This document shows positions 15,637-20,000 of a DNA stretch of 20,000 nt, piece by piece; position 1 is the first letter of the stretch; each line of letters begins with the position of its first letter. The notes under the pieces are model-generated. The model saw only the letters and a program-made list of their open reading frames with translations. It did not search any database and was not told where the DNA came from. The DNA comes from Sphaeroforma sirkka. Its lineage: Eukaryota > Opisthokonta > Ichthyosporea > Ichthyophonida. The stretch lies in assembly GCA_001586965.3 (NCBI GenBank), contig LUCW03000199.1:1-20000 (forward strand). The letters run 5' to 3'. A program made the translations under genes and the position numbers.

Positions 15637-17874
15637 CGGACAGAATATCGACCAGGAAGAGTAGGTAGGCCATTTCCTGACTACGTGGACACATACATAT
15701 ATATGTACAGAGTATACAAGTACATCATTAGTACGCGCTCAGAGTGTGTTAAACACATAAAACCATCTATACAGCAGCAGAAGGCGTTCACACACATACA
15801 ACGCAGCCTGCTGCAATATGTACCGCATGAAAGTTGTCGGGAAGACGATAAAATATTCAATTCGAACTACAAGAATGTTCATTTCGTAAATAAGGGATAG
15901 CATGTGCATGTCCTTCACTTGTGAGATCATATAGTGCGTTTAATGCGGCACCGGACAGAAAGAGAGGGCGACAGGCGGTTGGTTTCGAGATACAGCTCAT
16001 AGTCGGTGAATGGATCGTGAATACCCAGGATTGCTGTGTAGGCAATCCACAATTGCAAGATTGGATCTTTGCGCACAGCTTTTCGCTGATGAGCTTATAT
16101 AGTTATTTCCAGTGACTTGGAAATCATAATATAAACAATCAGAGTATACAACGAAAGTTCGAATACAATTGGTGAAAATCTGTCTGCATTAAAATACAAA
16201 AATGTGTACAGCAGCATGTCAGGGTTTCTTAAATAGATCTCCTTGAAATTACAATGTTTCCGAATCAGCCCATTTAGATTCTTACCATCGTCGGAAAGCC
16301 ATGTAAGAATACCTGTTTTGATTCCATCGACTTATGTTGTTGCTCTTGTACATAATATAAATATCCAGTATTTACACGTATGCGCGTATGAGTAACGTAG
16401 GTAGAGTTTTGTAGCTTTGGGTTGTAAGATTTACTTAAAATACACGTGTCCGTGTGTCCAATCCTTGTTTTTGTACACATATTTTACTACGTGAAGATTA
16501 ATACATATCACCACCGGTATACAATAGCGCGAATTATAACGTTCCTAAATATTGCTATTCTGTTCTAAGTTTTCACCACCTATTGTACGCAGCTTATGGT
16601 TTGTGGTGTATTTGTTGGATATATTTTAGCATACTATTCTTAATGAAATTCTTTAAACTGCACAATTTTTTTAAACTACACACGTTTGTGTATCTCGTAA
16701 CATGCACGATAATATCAACTAGTACATACATTATCAAGGAAAATTTGATATCTCGCCGTACTATTGATTAGGACTCTTGTGATTTTGTATATTGAAACAC
16801 ACGTGGTTATGTACAAACATAAGTGACATTCATCAAGCTGGCTTGAAGGTGGATGTGTATGTGAACAAAATAAATATGTGCTTGCCATATTAAATAGTTA
16901 TGCTGTGCTAGAGATCTATTCAGTGATGTACGATGAGCTTGGGGTGTTTTAAAAAGTGCTTGTAGTAAAACTCTAGTACCACCTTTTTCGTATAACTTCA
17001 GATGGATGTGATCACTATTGGGACTGTAAGCAAGAAGTATTGAACATTTCTCTATTTTGCGATCAATTACTCCTCTTCACATAGACGCCACGCCTTTAGT
17101 GTATACTACCTTAGTTTAAAGATGCACATAAAATATAATTATGGCAAATATGCGATATGCAATATAATAAGCTTGCATCCTAAAAATAGTGTCACCCCGG
17201 CAGTATGCACATACTGGTTGTTCAGTTGCTATTTTGAACTCGTAGACTTCACGCCTCCATCACATACCATATCGTCAATCTTATGGATTGAATATGTATC
17301 GGATGCAGGTGATTGTTGAGATATATAAATCCATATTGACGTTGGTGTGTGTGTTAACGTCGGCGTGTGTCCGTGTGCACATTGAATGTGTAAGTGCAAA
17401 AGTTTAGAAATACACTGGGAGATGCAATTCGAAAGATTGAAGCGATTCTTCTCGCACTTGAATAGGTACTTTCCGCTTGTGCGTAGCATTTAGAGAACGG
17501 GAACCAATGTGAGCAAATATGTTTAAGAATGCACGACAGAACGTGTAAAGACAGTTCAATACTAAGAGAGATATAAATCTCACAATGATTTAGTGAAGTA
17601 TCTGTGTGTACCCATGTGTGGTCGACTACTATCATCGTTCACTAACGGCCTTCTCACTCCCGAAATAAGTTCCCAGTCAAAGAGTCTCCGTAGCAAGAAC
17701 AGCAGTTTTGGTCGCCTACGATTTACAATGCATCGCTGTATCGCCAGATAATGCTAATCATAAACTGATTAAACATTTATCTCATAATACTACAATGAAG
17801 GGCATTCTTAGCAGCAAAGTGCTGTACCAGACATGGCGTCCATATCATTAATACTTAAACTAAATCACAAACAG

Positions 17875-17918
17875 CACGTGGCTGCTTACTTTATCGACAT
17901 TTGATCAGTCACCACGTG
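17875..17918. promoter_or_regulatory. Pair of CACGTG E-box motifs upstream of the small basic ORF
   Basis: CACGTG at 17875-17880 and 17913-17918, 132-175 bases before the ATG at 18050. CACGTG is the palindromic site of bHLH factors (Myc/Max, Pho4, Cbf1 types). Three further copies lie in the 2.3 kb to the left. Function is inferred from position. Confidence 0.4.
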
Positions 17919-18049
17919 TATCATTTCTAAGTATATCTGTAATAAATTGCAAAATTCGTTATACTTTTATTTCAAATATGAGATATTGAAGAAACCAACC
18001 TCAGATACATAACCTTTTAACAAGCAATACTCTGGAAATATAGAGCAAC

Positions 18050-18487
18050 ATGTCTTCACGTCTGATACAGCGAGCCTTAGAAGTCTACGACAGAACAAAG
18101 CCTAGAACCGTCAAACAGAGTACTATACAGAATGTACAAACTACACAACACACGGCGACAGATATAAAACCCAAAGCTTATAGCAAGAAAGGTATTATGA
18201 AAACCAGGCGAAATAAAGAGAAGGCAGTCAAAAAACAGGTTAGAGAGGCCGAGATGAAGCGTATATTCGAAGAAGTGGCTAAGCCTGTTAATCATAGAGC
18301 TGAAAATCTCAAGAGATTGGCAGCAAACTCTGGCACGATCGCTTACAAGAAAACTGAGGCATCGCGGAAGAAGGTGTGTAGTGAGGAGGACGGGAGGTGT
18401 GTGGTGCCTACTGTTAAAAAAAGCTGTTTTTTTATAAACGGATTCTGCGAAATGATATATATTTTCTCGCGATATAAATATATATAA
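18050..18487 (+). CDS. Small basic protein, hypothetical; possible first exon
   Basis: 145 codons from an ATG in context caacATGtc. Residues 1-108 are convincing: Lys/Arg-rich, soluble, with a charged helical stretch (KTRRNKEKAVKKQVREAEMKR in the middle) and NHRAENLKRLAANSG near 93-107. No membrane segment or signal is seen. After AAG at 18371-18373 comes GTGTGTAGTGAGG, a plausible splice donor. The residues beyond it (Cys-rich, then FFINGF...SRYKYI running into AT repeats) look like translated intron. The start and the NLKRLA region faintly recall RPS19-binding protein 1 (AROS), a small basic ribosome-biogenesis factor, but this is weak. Two E-boxes lie upstream. Confidence 0.5.
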   Translation: MSSRLIQRALEVYDRTKPRTVKQSTIQNVQTTQHTATDIKPKAYSKKGIMKTRRNKEKAVKKQVREAEMKRIFEEVAKPVNHRAENLKRLAANSGTIAYKKTEASRKKVCSEEDGRCVVPTVKKSCFFINGFCEMIYIFSRYKYI

Positions 18488-18488
18488 A

Positions 18489-18722
<234 letters not shown>

Positions 18723-20000
18723 TTATTGTACATATGCGTACGTATATGCGTACGTACCACACGCATACATCAACGTACTGCACACGCACACATGCACGCA
18801 GCATGTATATATAATATATATAATAATAATAATAATAATAATATTGCCAACAATATACATACATATATAATATATATAATACCCACACCACACGCACGCA
18901 CGCACGCATAATATGTATATATACAAAGGGTTGATTGGATGCGCACGGAAAGTCGCGCACGCGCGCGCACGCGCATGTGCGCTATGGGATAATACTGTGT
19001 AATGGTGTAATCGTAATGTATATGTATATGTGTTCAATAATATGTTCGTAATATGTATGTAATAATATATGTATGTAATATCATAATAATAATAATAATA
19101 ATAATAATAATATATATGGATAATATATATATATCATACATATAATGCGCACGCAATAATGCACGCACGCACGCGCACGCACGCACGCGCGTAATGTGTA
19201 ACAATATCATCATCATCAATAATCATTGTAATAATAATAATATATGCATATGGCAATAATAATAATGATAATATATATGATATATAATAATGATATATAT
19301 TTATATGATAATAATAATAATGATGATATAATGTGCGTATGTAATGCATACATGCACGTCACATGCGCACGTACGTACGTACGTACCGGCCATAGTCATT
19401 GCGTACGTATCGTTCATTACGCGTGCAGACCAGCACACCAGACGTACGTACGTACGCGCATTGCGCGCGCGCGCGCGCATATCGCAATACGTATGTTGTA
19501 TGTCATCAACAGCGTATATATACATAATATTATAGTAATAATAATAATAATATTAATAATAATAACCATATATATGTAATAATAATAATATATCACATAT
19601 ACATATAATAAGTAATGGTTATATAATAATATTAATAATAATAATAATAATAATATATATATTAATATTAATATTATTTATTATATTTATGTCCATGTAT
19701 ATAATATATGTAATATCGTAATCAATAATAATAGTATAATAAGCAGCAATAATAATATATCAATAACTATATGCATAATAATAATAATAATAATCCATTA
19801 ATAATAATAAATATAGATAATAATATGGGACACCGGACACGCGGACGGACGCACGCACATCAACAATCATGCAGTAATTGTGTAATGTATGCATGCATGC
19901 ATAATGCATGTAATAATATATCATAATAATAGCATATATAATAATAATATCAAACATATTAATACACACATAAATAATAATAATACATGTATGGCCAATA
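18723..20000. repeat. Compound microsatellite region (AAT, ACGC, ACGT, GC, AT)
   Basis: About 1.3 kb made of alternating blocks: AAT runs at 18823-18841, 19081-19111, 19256-19268, 19308-19320, 19536-19560, 19634-19654 and 19777-19793; ACGC/GC blocks at 18890-18908, 18953-18982, 19147-19192 and 19463-19480; ACGT runs at 19369-19386 and 19441-19456; a GCAT run near 19889-19905; and TA steps between. Short non-repetitive islands remain, such as 18921-18950 and 19386-19440. All open frames here are low-complexity shadows. No gene is supported. Confidence 0.92.

Larger units (their letters stand above)
15607..18049. other. 2.4 kb intergenic region, no gene recognised
   Basis: AT-rich single-copy sequence. 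Open frames on both strands are short and show no family motif, compositional bias or conserved start. It holds an early 3' stem-loop (15620-15636), AATAAA at 16869-16874 and 17941-17946 (candidate polyadenylation signals, strand-dependent), and five CACGTG words (15621, 16443, 16800, 17875, 17913). No tRNA was found. A small intron-split gene cannot be excluded by eye. Confidence 0.55.

Noticed and set aside
15857..17635. Short open frames on both strands between the transferase and the small ORF
   Set aside because: Under 100 codons, no motif, composition follows local AT content, no consistent start or neighbour.

Overview
This is a nuclear eukaryotic window. It carries degenerate non-LTR and LTR retrotransposons, one intact protein gene with a Golgi-type membrane anchor, and about 1.5 kb of microsatellite DNA; nothing looks bacterial. 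The intact gene resembles fungal/protist family GT71 alpha-mannosyltransferases, so a fungus or a unicellular relative of fungi/animals is plausible. The lineage cannot be fixed from sequence alone.

Layout. Positions 1-14205 are a head-to-tail tandem array of a ~2.81 kb unit: a partial copy A (1-902), a full copy B (903-3713), and copy C (3714-5166 plus 12848-14205). Each unit holds, from left to right, a decayed minus-strand LINE (reverse transcriptase, then endonuclease, then an ORF1-like region), a ~300 bp spacer, and the plus-strand promoter and first ~54 codons of the mannosyltransferase gene. In A and B the gene is cut off at a sharp junction (902/903 and 3713/3714) and fused to the LINE of the next unit. 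In C it runs on into the intact gene (14044-15606). The simplest history is tandem duplication of a segment reaching from inside the LINE to codon ~54 of the gene.

Copy C is split by a 7.68 kb LTR retrotransposon (5167-12847). It has ~600 bp LTRs with TG...CA ends, a 4-bp target duplication (TCAA) and a polypurine tract. The coding order is gag, protease, reverse transcriptase, RNase H, a methyltransferase-like segment, zinc-finger integrase with a D58D35E core, then a chromodomain-like tail. The order and the DDE integrase make it Ty3/gypsy-like. The methyltransferase-like segment is otherwise known from tyrosine-recombinase DIRS elements. The reading frame is broken many times, nearly always at homopolymers. 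An antisense tRNA-Thr-like sequence with intact Pol III A and B boxes lies in gag.

After the mannosyltransferase gene come 2.4 kb with no convincing gene but five CACGTG motifs, then a small basic ORF (18050-18487). From 18489 to the end the window is compound microsatellite: TA, AAT, ACGC, ACGT and GC runs.
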